Of a stretch of DNA of 24,091 bases, positions 1 through 7,866 are shown one piece after another; the first letter of the stretch is position 1, and each line of letters opens with the position of its first letter. The stretch is from WVZL01 sp041862375 (GTDB lineage: Bacteria > Acidobacteriota > Aminicenantia > Aminicenantales > Aminicenantaceae): NCBI GenBank assembly GCA_041862375.1, contig JBGVTE010000079.1, positions 1-24,091 of the forward strand, given 5' to 3'. The translations under genes and the position numbers were made by a program. The notes beneath the pieces are model-generated. The model was not told where the DNA came from and did no database searches. It saw only the letters and a list, made by a program, of their open reading frames with translations.

Positions 1-101
1 CATTGCGAGCGATCGAAGAGAGCGTGGCAATCTCATTGAAAACAAATAGATTAATGCCCTTCCTTAAGAGATTGCTTCATCGCTTCGCTCTTCGCAATGA
101 C
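1..101. repeat. Palindromic dispersed repeat (REP-like), two arms
   Basis: Two oppositely oriented copies of the same short unit face each other. The left arm (1-34, cut by the window edge) begins CATTGCGA and ends GCAATCTC. The right arm (68-101) is the inverted form, beginning GAGATTGC and ending CGCAATGAC. A third, single copy lies at 17951-17984. Repeated units of this kind are usually dispersed intergenic elements. The unit happens to be open in the frame of the downstream glycosyltransferase, so translation of this stretch is probably spurious. Confidence 0.75.
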
Positions 102-161
102 AAGGCATCCCGTCACTTTGGGACAAACTCAATAAATTACATAAGAAGGAAATTTGACCTA

Positions 162-1736
162 TTGTTGATGATTATTCTCACACTCGGTGTATTCTTAAGA
201 ATATATCATCTCGGCACGAGAAGTCTCTGGATAGATGAAGCAATACAAGCTACGGCTGCAGGAAGCAGGAGCATTTCGGAGATATTTGCTTCTATAAACA
301 TACAAGCAGCAAGCCCCCCTCTTGACTTTCTGTTTACACGTTTTTTTCTTTTGTTGGGAAAAGGAGATTTCTTTGTACGATTACATGCGGCAGTGTTTGG
401 CATTCTTTCAGTTTACTTTATATATAAAATTGGTCGGTTACTCTTTAATAAGACCGTAGGGTACATAAGTGCATTTATGCTCTCAGTTTCCACTTACCAC
501 ATCCTGTATTCCCAGGAAGCAAGATTTTATTCGAGCTTAGTCTTCTTTTCCCTTCTCAATGTCTATCTGTTCTTTAAAGCTCTTGAAGAGGATAGGTTTA
601 GGAACTGGTGTTTCTTAGCTCTTGGGAATGTGCTTGGACTCTACACGCACTACTTCATCTCTTTCATAATCCTGAGCGAAGGTGTGTTTATTGTTTTATT
701 GCTAGGACTAAGATTCGTTTTAAGAAAGCCTTTAGAATTGGCGATTAAGGTCAGGGCCAAAACATTATTCCGGTTCCTAATTTCTTCTTTTATAGCCTTT
801 ATTGCCTTGGTTCCTTGGCTCCTCTACATGGGAATTCAGGAGCATGGGCCTACAGAAGCTGAGTGGGGTTTCGATACGATCGTAGAAATCCTGGCATTTT
901 TCAGCCAGTTTAGAAGAGAATGGCTCCTAATATTTTTATTTTTCTGTCTGGGAGGGATAATTCTCTCTTCAAAAAAGGATGTAGAGAAAGTTATCTTTAT
1001 TCTCATTCCTTTCGCTTTAATTCCTTTGGTATTACAACTGATTGTCTGGCAGAAATACTTTTTCCACCATCGTCAGGTGATTTTCGTTTTACCGATTTAT
1101 TTAATGTTGATTTCTCTCGGAATGTATAACATTAGTCGTACGTGCGCCCGGTTCTTAAGCATCCCTTTTAAGAGAAAAAGCATACAGAATGTCATGAGAA
1201 TTTTTTTTATAGTGATAATACTTCTCTTCATCAGTATCAAGATGCACTTTCCAGCAGTTAAGGAATACTTTACGACAGACAGGATTGTAAGTCATGCCAA
1301 GTTTATTGCTGATTGGAAAGGTGCGGTAAAATACATGGTAGAAAATTCTCCTGAGGGATCACTCGTTATCTATAACTTAGTAAACTTTCCCAAAGTCCCA
1401 TGGTATTATTTTTCTTGGTTAGACCCAAAGAAAGATAATGTATTAGTTAACCTGGATTCTCCTACTTCAATTCGTCGCAGATTAACAATAATCAAACCGA
1501 AAATCTGGTACATTTTTGATGAAAAATCAGAGGGAATTATCCCCATATTAACAGAAGATTATAGTGTTAATAGGTTTCAGGGATTGTTCACAGTGAGTAA
1601 GAAATTAATACCTAACCCAAGAGCTGCGATTAATGATGCAATTCATATCTGTTCTCAGTTTCTATCGGTATATTCTAATCGTTTTGTTAAGACAGAACTT
1701 GATAATCTCTATGATTTTTTGAGAGAGGAAGATTAA
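162..1736 (+). CDS. GT39/ArnT-type integral membrane glycosyltransferase
   Basis: Predicted polytopic glycosyltransferase that moves a sugar from a polyprenyl-phosphate donor onto an acceptor outside the inner membrane. Family signs: a first membrane segment followed by LGTRSLWIDEA, with the acidic Asp-Glu pair expected in the first external loop; then SPPLDFLFTRFF, an RLHAAVFG segment and YSQEARFYS; then many hydrophobic helices and a soluble C-terminal part of about 150 residues. The frame stays open to base 3, but bases 1-101 are a palindromic repeat. GAAGGA at 145-150 sits ahead of in-frame TTG162, TTG165 and ATG168, so I place the start at 162 (524 residues; 522 from 168). It lies 97 bases before the sugar-phosphate transferase on the same strand, suggesting a shared role in surface polysaccharide or lipid glycosylation. 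The sugar and acceptor cannot be told. Confidence 0.8.
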   Translation: MLMIILTLGVFLRIYHLGTRSLWIDEAIQATAAGSRSISEIFASINIQAASPPLDFLFTRFFLLLGKGDFFVRLHAAVFGILSVYFIYKIGRLLFNKTVGYISAFMLSVSTYHILYSQEARFYSSLVFFSLLNVYLFFKALEEDRFRNWCFLALGNVLGLYTHYFISFIILSEGVFIVLLLGLRFVLRKPLELAIKVRAKTLFRFLISSFIAFIALVPWLLYMGIQEHGPTEAEWGFDTIVEILAFFSQFRREWLLIFLFFCLGGIILSSKKDVEKVIFILIPFALIPLVLQLIVWQKYFFHHRQVIFVLPIYLMLISLGMYNISRTCARFLSIPFKRKSIQNVMRIFFIVIILLFISIKMHFPAVKEYFTTDRIVSHAKFIADWKGAVKYMVENSPEGSLVIYNLVNFPKVPWYYFSWLDPKKDNVLVNLDSPTSIRRRLTIIKPKIWYIFDEKSEGIIPILTEDYSVNRFQGLFTVSKKLIPNPRAAINDAIHICSQFLSVYSNRFVKTELDNLYDFLREED

Positions 1737-1833
1737 GAGTAATATTTTAATTGAATAAACATCGCAAGAACGAGTAATATATAGTTTCAATTTTTAATTC
1801 ATGTGATTATCCTTAAGCACACAGATAGTAATT

Positions 1834-3270
1834 ATGAGTAGATTGCGAAAAATATTAAGTTTCATAATTCTTGTACTCAGTGATATAGCTGCTTTATTTG
1901 CCTCATTTTTAATTGCTTATTTTATAAGAGGTAATGTTCTGCCGGGATTATTTTCTGGCTTTGAGCTTGAACCACTATCTTTGGCAATTCATATTAAATA
2001 TGCATTCTCGTACGGAGTATTAATCATAGTAATAGTTTTTGCCTTCGAGAAGCTCTATACCAAGCGATTAACATTCTGGGAAGAAGCGAGGCCTCTCTTA
2101 AAAGGAGCAACTCTTACTTTTATATTGATAATGGTGATAGTATTTGTTTCCAGAAGATATATACAATATTCCAGAGCTATCATCATCCTTGCCTGGCTAT
2201 TAAGTCTCATTCTTTTTCCTCTTTTCAGGCTCATCATTAAAAATGTCTTAATGAGCATTAATTTATGGAAGAAGAAGATTGTCATTGTAGGCACAGAAGG
2301 AATAGCCAAATTAGTGGCCCAAGAAATTAAGAAAAATAAGACGCTTGGGTATGATGTTATTGGTTTTTTGGCGGAAGAGAAGAAAAAAGTAGGAAATAGA
2401 GTGGGAAGTTTAAAAATCATCGGAGAAATTTCTCAATTTGAAGATCTGAGCAAGAAATTAGATATAAAGGATGTCATTATTGCTCTTCCCATTTCTTCCC
2501 AGGATTCATTAATAAATATCATGGAGCACTGTGAGAAAACAGCAGAGACAATCAGAATTATTCCAAGCGTGGGCAGTCTGTTTACGATGGGTGTAGAAAT
2601 AGAAAATTTTGGGGATGTTTTATCTCTTTCTGTGGCGAGGAATCTGGTAAAGCCATGGAATATTTTTATAAAGACTATCTTTGAGTTTATCATTGTCGTT
2701 ATAGGCTCTGTTTTTCTCCTGCCCGTTTTTCTAATTATTGCCTTGGCAATAAAACTGGATTCCCCTGGCTCTGTATTGTATATCCAGGGAAGACTTGGAG
2801 AGAAATACAGGACATTTCGGTTTTTCAAGTTTCGTTCGATGTATGTTGACGGGGATTTAAGGTTAGAAGAATATTTAAAAAAACACCCAGAGCTTCGGAA
2901 AGAATGGAATAGATATCAAAAACTTAAAGGAAAAGACCCCAGAGTCACAAGAGTTGGGAAAGTTATTCGAAGATACAGCCTTGATGAAATTCCCCAGCTC
3001 ATTAATTTCTTCAAAAGAGATATGAATTTAGTAGGTCCACGAGCGTATATGCCCCGAGAATTAAAAAAAATAGGTAAAAGCTACCAGATTATTTCTAGAG
3101 TAAAACCGAGTATTACTGGATTGTGGCAAGTTAGAGGAAGAAGTCTTCTGCCTTTTAAAGAACGGCTTATTTTAGATGAATACTATATTCGAAACTGGTC
3201 ACTTTGGCTGGATATAGTTATTTTATTGAAGACAATAAAGGTTTTAATTACGCGTGAAGGAGCCTTTTAA
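1834..3270 (+). CDS. Polyprenyl-phosphate sugar-1-phosphate transferase (WbaP/WcaJ-type)
   Basis: First-step enzyme of exopolysaccharide or O-antigen repeat synthesis: transfers a hexose-1-phosphate from a nucleotide sugar to undecaprenyl phosphate at the inner membrane. The 478 residues show the full long-form layout: about four or five membrane helices in residues 1-145, a CoA-binding/Rossmann-like middle domain (begins KKIVIVGTEG), another membrane segment near 285-305, and the C-terminal bacterial sugar transferase domain. Diagnostic motifs in that domain are FRFFKFRSM, DPRVTRVGKVIRR, SLDEIPQLINFF, DMNLVGPRAY and KPSITGLWQVRGRS. The ATG has no clear Shine-Dalgarno sequence. It depends on the C55 lipid made by UppS at 10696. 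Sugar specificity (glucose, galactose or other) cannot be read. A strong intrinsic terminator follows at 3333-3360. Confidence 0.92.
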   Translation: MSRLRKILSFIILVLSDIAALFASFLIAYFIRGNVLPGLFSGFELEPLSLAIHIKYAFSYGVLIIVIVFAFEKLYTKRLTFWEEARPLLKGATLTFILIMVIVFVSRRYIQYSRAIIILAWLLSLILFPLFRLIIKNVLMSINLWKKKIVIVGTEGIAKLVAQEIKKNKTLGYDVIGFLAEEKKKVGNRVGSLKIIGEISQFEDLSKKLDIKDVIIALPISSQDSLINIMEHCEKTAETIRIIPSVGSLFTMGVEIENFGDVLSLSVARNLVKPWNIFIKTIFEFIIVVIGSVFLLPVFLIIALAIKLDSPGSVLYIQGRLGEKYRTFRFFKFRSMYVDGDLRLEEYLKKHPELRKEWNRYQKLKGKDPRVTRVGKVIRRYSLDEIPQLINFFKRDMNLVGPRAYMPRELKKIGKSYQIISRVKPSITGLWQVRGRSLLPFKERLILDEYYIRNWSLWLDIVILLKTIKVLITREGAF

Positions 3271-3332
3271 CATTTTATTTAGAACTGTGAGCATGTCTTC
3301 TCCATAAAATAAATTTCACTTTGAAATTCATG

Positions 3333-3360
3333 ATGTCCTCAGCAAGAGGACATTTTTTTT
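3333..3360 (+). terminator. Intrinsic terminator after the sugar transferase gene
   Basis: Perfect 8-bp stem ATGTCCTC/GAGGACAT with loop AGCAA, followed directly by seven T residues. It lies 63 bases past the sugar transferase stop and before the VanZ-like gene, so the latter probably has its own promoter. Confidence 0.9.
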
Positions 3361-3432
3361 ATATATCTGTGATTATTTCTAGTATAAAAATTGAGTTATA
3401 AATCTTTTATATTATAAGAGAAGGAAATAACA

Positions 3433-4662
3433 ATTAATAAAAGGAAATCTTTATTTGCATGGCTTTGGGTAGCTCTTTGCTCAATAAGCATTTTTTTAAT
3501 TGTTCCTTTAGCCAGAACTATTCAAAAGTTTGTTTCGGATAATTGGGGGAGATCACTTTTTGGATATTTTGTGCTGGCTGTTTTGGCCCTCGTGTGTATC
3601 GTTCTCCTTTATTATTTAATTTTTAAGCTTAAGATACGAGCCCTGTCGAATTATGTATGGCTTTTTTTAATTGGAGGAGCTTACGTCTATTTCACACTAA
3701 AATTATGGAAAGCTCCAGAGGAAGCTGTTCATTTCTTGGAGTATGGGTTGCTCGGCTTTTTTCTTTTTAGAGCCCTTAGCCTTAATGTAAAAGATAAAAG
3801 TATTTATGTTACAGCAACATTTTTTACTATGCTTGTTGGAACAATCGATGAAATATTTCAGTGGATAATGCCCCAGCGATGGTGGGATTTTCGCGATGTA
3901 GGTCTCAATACTTTATCTGGAGGATTATTCCAATTATTGCTATTAACAGCAGTGAAGCCAAGAATTATAACTGAAAAAATTTCAGCACACTCCATAAAAA
4001 CACTGACAACAATATTTGCCGTTTGTCTAGTGCTCCTTGGGCTGTGTGCCTCGAATACGTCCAAACAGGTGGCATATTATACAGAGCTCATCCCTGGAAT
4101 ATCTTTTCTTAGAGAAGAAGAGTCCATGAGCGAATTTGGTTACAAACACAAGGATCCAGAAATTGGCGCCTTTTACTCACGGTTAAGTCTTTCCAAATTA
4201 AAAAGAGTCGATGAGCAAAGAGGGAAGCAGAATGCTCAATTACTGAATAAATCTGTTCAAGTGGCCTATGAGCTGTTCTTGAGACTTTACAATCCTATTA
4301 GAGATCCTTTTATGCACGAACTCCGGGTTCACCTATTTCGGAGGGATGCCTATTTTGAGACGGCAAGGGCCTCCTCTGAACAGAACATTAAAGAAGAATC
4401 TTATTTTATCGCTTATAAAGAAAATCTTATTGTAAGAAAGTACTTTACTCGAAGTGTCGAAGAGTCAGTTTATAACTGGGGAGAAGACAAAGTCAGAGAA
4501 TCAGAATCCTTAATAGATGTTAAAAAGTATTATAAAAGCCCTGTCAGTGCAGGGCTTTTTACTTCTTTCTCAGAAAAAGGCATGTGGATTACTATATTCG
4601 TTGTGTTAGCAGTGCTGGTGCTCATAAATTTCATCTGGAGATTTGTAGAGAAGAGAAAATAG
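3433..4662 (+). CDS. VanZ-like membrane protein, probable ATT start
   Basis: VanZ-family membrane protein, function not established for this type. Core signature: EEAVHFLEYGLLGFFLFRAL, then GTIDEIFQWIMPQRWWDFRDV followed by GLNTLSGG, matching the family's HF-EY, G-DE-Q and P-R-D-N-G positions. A membrane helix follows, then a soluble region of about 200 residues and a C-terminal helix ending FVEKRK. The first conventional start is GTG3571, but the frame is open and protein-like from 3418. Between 3433 and 3570 it encodes NKRK followed by a complete hydrophobic helix. AAGGA at 3421-3425 lies 7 bases before ATT3433, and no ATG, GTG or TTG occurs between the upstream stop (TAA at 3415) and 3571. 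I therefore propose ATT3433 as the start (409 residues; 363 from GTG3571). A terminator-like hairpin lies inside the coding region at 4534-4560. Confidence 0.75.
   Translation: MNKRKSLFAWLWVALCSISIFLIVPLARTIQKFVSDNWGRSLFGYFVLAVLALVCIVLLYYLIFKLKIRALSNYVWLFLIGGAYVYFTLKLWKAPEEAVHFLEYGLLGFFLFRALSLNVKDKSIYVTATFFTMLVGTIDEIFQWIMPQRWWDFRDVGLNTLSGGLFQLLLLTAVKPRIITEKISAHSIKTLTTIFAVCLVLLGLCASNTSKQVAYYTELIPGISFLREEESMSEFGYKHKDPEIGAFYSRLSLSKLKRVDEQRGKQNAQLLNKSVQVAYELFLRLYNPIRDPFMHELRVHLFRRDAYFETARASSEQNIKEESYFIAYKENLIVRKYFTRSVEESVYNWGEDKVRESESLIDVKKYYKSPVSAGLFTSFSEKGMWITIFVVLAVLVLINFIWRFVEKRK
4534..4560 (+). terminator. Terminator-like hairpin inside the VanZ-like gene
   Basis: AAAAGCCCTG, loop TCAGTG, CAGGGCTTTT plus one more T: a 10-bp perfect stem ending in a T run, with 102 bases of coding sequence still to come, including the last membrane helix. 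The structure is directly visible; whether it ends transcription is unknown. Confidence 0.5.
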
Positions 4663-4763
4663 GGACGGTTTCTCTTTTTAAACTTACTTTCATTTTTATG
4701 GTCACATTTCTTTAAAGCAAATAAAATCCTAAACTTGTAATGGCTATATTGGATAGAAAATAG

Positions 4764-4780
4764 AACAGCCTCTGTTTTAT
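4764..4780. terminator. Weak bidirectional hairpin between convergent genes
   Basis: AACAG, loop CCT, CTGTT, with T-rich sequence on both outward sides. It lies between the VanZ-like gene and the convergent glycosidase gene, where a bidirectional terminator would be expected. The stem is only 5 bp, so support is modest. Confidence 0.3.
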
Positions 4781-4836
4781 TAAGAATACTTTTTGATGAA
4801 TAAAAGTCAGGCTGGATTTTTCTAAAACCGTATGCT

Positions 4837-6912
4837 TTATTCTCTTAATTTTATTTCTGCTACGTGATGGTTAAAGTCAGTTTCGATGAGGATAAGTGAA
4901 TCGTCGTTTTTGTTTTCAAGACTATACGTTGTTTTCCTGCCATCAATCAGAACTTCTAAGGTTGTATCAGGTTCTTTTTTCGGTTTCTCGAGGTCAATCC
5001 AGAGATTGAGTATCTTTATCTTTCCTTTATGAGGGAAATTGCTGTTGTACTTGAAGGTAAGTTTTTTTTCGGTTGGTTCGTAGTTATATTCATAAGCTAC
5101 GAAAATGTCATTAGCTGGCTGGTATACATGAATTTTTGCGGAGTCTTTTCCGGCCTTTGGTTCTAGGCTTAGATATTCCCTTCCTAATTTAACGCCAAAA
5201 TACCCTTCAAATAGTGCCCTGCCTATGCTTCCTGCCCCTCCACAAAATAAATCGCTTCCCTGACCAATTCCTTCCCTGTTATCCCATTCAAAGAAGCTTC
5301 TGTTTTCTAAATTTTTCCTGACGATTTCCATCAATTTTTCCGTTGCCAAACGGCTATATCCATGTTCAAACATGACATAAATGAGCTTCCCCCCGAACCA
5401 GTCCCATTGCCCTCCATTCTGGTATTCATACGGATCATCTACTAACGGATGTTTAAAGAAGTTTTTAGGGTAAGGGGGGAGAAGGGTTCCGCTGACAGTA
5501 GAAATTTTAAAGGATTTTTGCCTTTTGAGAGCTGCTCGTATAATTTGCTTGCATTTTTCCTCTTCAGCAAGTCCAGATGTCATGGCTGTCGTGTTTCCAC
5601 CCATAGCGAAAATTTCTTCTTCATCAAAGTCATGAAGCAGAGAGTCCAGGTGGATGTGGATTCTGTAAAAGCCTTTATCCTTATTCCAGAGAAATTTATT
5701 GGTGTTTTTCTTGGTGATATCTGATTTTTTAAGCCAGTATGAAGCTTTTTTCTTTTTTCCCAAGGACTCGAACATCCGCGCAAGATTCACACATGCCTGG
5801 TAAAACATGCTCTGGTCATAGATATCCGCTGTCCAATGAGTCTTCTCGTCTACATATATAGCCTGCTGGTCTTCATCAACCATGTCAACATCTCCCCAGT
5901 CTGCTGTGTGTGCCCCTGAAAGGAGACCATATTCTCTATTTAGACGGTTACGAAGAACAAATTCGAGTGCCTTTTCCAGTTTATCGATAATCTTTTCATT
6001 GTTTATTTGCTTCTCCAGCCAGGAGGGACCGAGGATCTCAAAGACCTGGAAGGCTGCCTGCACAGCGCTTGCTTCCTGGTCTGTTTCAGTTGTGTTTTTA
6101 TCTGATATGCCCCTTGAATTTATCCAATCAACAAGTGACCCGTTTTCATTCTGAAAAGCGAGATGTTCCTCAAGCCATGTTTGAAGAAAAGTCTTATCGT
6201 AGTAATACCGGGAAGCAGGTATAATAGTATTTGCGTCTCTCAGCCAGATTTGAGGATAGTTAGTTCCTGGAGAAAATCCACGTATTTCACCTGTTCTTCC
6301 TTTAAACTCGACTTCGTTCTGATGGAGTGTGATTCGAATAAGCTTGAGGATGTTATTCAGCTCAGGAATACTTGAGTAAAATTTAGTATACTTACCGTAA
6401 TCGAGAGTTAAGTCGGATTCATCTTCTTTCCACTTTCTTTCTTTTACAAGTAGTGTGATTTCTGATGTTTTAGAACCATAATCCTTAAACCAGGCAATGC
6501 CTTCTCTAACGATATCAAATTCGAGGATGTATTTTCCTTTACCGAGGGGGCTTCTTATTGTCACTGCCATATCTACTGATTGAGCTGGAATTATTTTGCG
6601 GGGAAGAGAATAACGGCGGTTGTCGTACAGTATAATTTTTCCTTCCTTGTCCAGAATATGATAGGAAAGAAAGCAAGGATTTTTTTCCTCAGAACTCCAT
6701 GAAGCCTTTCCTCTATTCTTAATCTGGAGGAGGATGTGGACTCTTTCTCCTTCGAAGGAAACATAATCTTTCTTCTCAGGTAAGATAAGGCAAGAATATT
6801 CTGTTTTTTCAGGGGAATTTTGTAAAAGCATTTTAAATACTCCAAAATACCCAGTCATGAGAATCAGAATAATGAGTGCAGAGAAAAAAGTAATTTCATA
6901 GATTTTCTTCAT
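4837..6912 (-). CDS. Membrane-anchored (alpha/alpha)6-type glycosidase with N-terminal Ig-like domain
   Basis: Predicted carbohydrate-active enzyme of 691 residues, anchored by a helix at about residues 7-30. Residues about 40-160 form a beta-rich Ig-like domain with NRGKASW, SLPRKIIPAQSV, GKYILEFDIVREG and WF-GS, a pattern I associate with carbohydrate-active and cell-surface proteins. Residues about 175-600 look like an (alpha/alpha)6 toroid glycosidase of the glycogen-debranching/GH63/MGH1 kind: GTNYPQIWLRDAN (WLRD at 223-226), then LVDWINSRG, WTADIYDQSMFYQACVNLARM and NGGQWDWFGG. A beta-rich C-terminal portion follows. No catalytic acid can be assigned and the substrate is unknown. Its start lies 4 bases after the methyltransferase stop, without a Shine-Dalgarno sequence, so translation is probably coupled. 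The GH family number is left open. Confidence 0.7.
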   Translation of the reverse strand: MKKIYEITFFSALIILILMTGYFGVFKMLLQNSPEKTEYSCLILPEKKDYVSFEGERVHILLQIKNRGKASWSSEEKNPCFLSYHILDKEGKIILYDNRRYSLPRKIIPAQSVDMAVTIRSPLGKGKYILEFDIVREGIAWFKDYGSKTSEITLLVKERKWKEDESDLTLDYGKYTKFYSSIPELNNILKLIRITLHQNEVEFKGRTGEIRGFSPGTNYPQIWLRDANTIIPASRYYYDKTFLQTWLEEHLAFQNENGSLVDWINSRGISDKNTTETDQEASAVQAAFQVFEILGPSWLEKQINNEKIIDKLEKALEFVLRNRLNREYGLLSGAHTADWGDVDMVDEDQQAIYVDEKTHWTADIYDQSMFYQACVNLARMFESLGKKKKASYWLKKSDITKKNTNKFLWNKDKGFYRIHIHLDSLLHDFDEEEIFAMGGNTTAMTSGLAEEEKCKQIIRAALKRQKSFKISTVSGTLLPPYPKNFFKHPLVDDPYEYQNGGQWDWFGGKLIYVMFEHGYSRLATEKLMEIVRKNLENRSFFEWDNREGIGQGSDLFCGGAGSIGRALFEGYFGVKLGREYLSLEPKAGKDSAKIHVYQPANDIFVAYEYNYEPTEKKLTFKYNSNFPHKGKIKILNLWIDLEKPKKEPDTTLEVLIDGRKTTYSLENKNDDSLILIETDFNHHVAEIKLRE

Positions 6913-6916
6913 TTAC

Positions 6917-7825
6917 TTAACTTTTCTTTTCGAATAAACCTATAAACCTCAGGTAACAACTCGAATTGACTTCTCTGAAATTTTCTACTTTATATATCTT
7001 CATAATGAGCCCCTTGAGACAGGGCATTATTCTCGTTTTTAAATGTCCAACATCATAATGTCTTGAGTGCCTGTTATTCCAAGAACAGTAACGAATTTGA
7101 GCTTCTGGATCAAATGAGAGGTTGCTTCCAAAAAATAAAGTATAAATTGGATCAGTATGTATTGTGTATTCGCTCGCAAGGTAAAAAGGCAAAACACAGA
7201 GTTTCCCTCCAGGACGAAGGACTCGGCTCATTTCTCTAAATAGTTCAATATCAGAATTTCCTTCGAAATGCTCCAGCGAGCAGTGAAGGGTAGCTTTGCT
7301 GATTGAATTATCAGGTAACGGCAGGATGCCTGCATTACCGCCTATTGTATTGCCGTGAATTCCATGTTCGTATGTTAGATCCTGTCGGTATACTGTGCGA
7401 GGCTTCCACATCGCTTCAACAATTTTATAAAAAGGAGATTGAGCTGAAGCAATGTCAATATATACATCTTCAGATGTGAACTCTAAAAGATCCGCAGATA
7501 CGAAATGTTCTAATGATTTCTCTAAAAAATTGCTTCTTCTGATGGAGCCTCCTCCGTGATATGTTTTTGGATATTGCGCTCTGGATAGGTAAATCTTGAA
7601 ATCCTGGATGTTTATTCTGTAAGTTTCAACTTTCATCCCCTCATTTTCCAAATCAGTTACTAGTTTTTCGTCAAGTGCAGGATTTTTTAAATGATCATCT
7701 GAAATAAAACCATATTTAACTTTTTTGCTGCTAATACGCCCTGGGATCAGAGGATTAAATTTTATTGTTTTATAACCGATCTTGTGGAACAGCTCGTAAC
7801 TACTTTTACCAATCCTCTTAAACAT
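6917..7825 (-). CDS. Divergent class I SAM-dependent methyltransferase
   Basis: A 302-residue protein with the methyltransferase-11 type ending of the Rossmann fold: LPLPDNSISKATLHCSLEH (acidic loop and strand 4), FREMSRVLRPGGKLCVLPFY (LRPGGKL at 203-209). The SAM-binding motif I position reads VYIDIASAQSPF (121-132). The usual acidic residue after strand 1 is present (Asp124), but the glycine-rich loop D-G-G-G is replaced by Ala-Ser-Ala-Gln. About 110 residues of unassigned sequence precede the fold. GAGGAG lies 8 bases before the ATG. It sits 41 bases after hypE and 4 bases before the glycosidase, so it may be transcribed with both. The methyl acceptor is unknown; the glycosidase partner hints at a glycan or glycolipid. 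Confidence 0.7.
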   Translation of the reverse strand: MFKRIGKSSYELFHKIGYKTIKFNPLIPGRISSKKVKYGFISDDHLKNPALDEKLVTDLENEGMKVETYRINIQDFKIYLSRAQYPKTYHGGGSIRRSNFLEKSLEHFVSADLLEFTSEDVYIDIASAQSPFYKIVEAMWKPRTVYRQDLTYEHGIHGNTIGGNAGILPLPDNSISKATLHCSLEHFEGNSDIELFREMSRVLRPGGKLCVLPFYLASEYTIHTDPIYTLFFGSNLSFDPEAQIRYCSWNNRHSRHYDVGHLKTRIMPCLKGLIMKIYKVENFREVNSSCYLRFIGLFEKKS

Positions 7826-7866
7826 TTTCTTTTCTCCTCAACGAGTAACGTACGATTTTCTCTTAT

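Noticed and set aside
1751..1780. TTGAAT-18-TAATAT before the sugar transferase gene as a promoter
   Set aside because: Only four of six bases match in each box, in AT-rich DNA; too weak to report as a feature.
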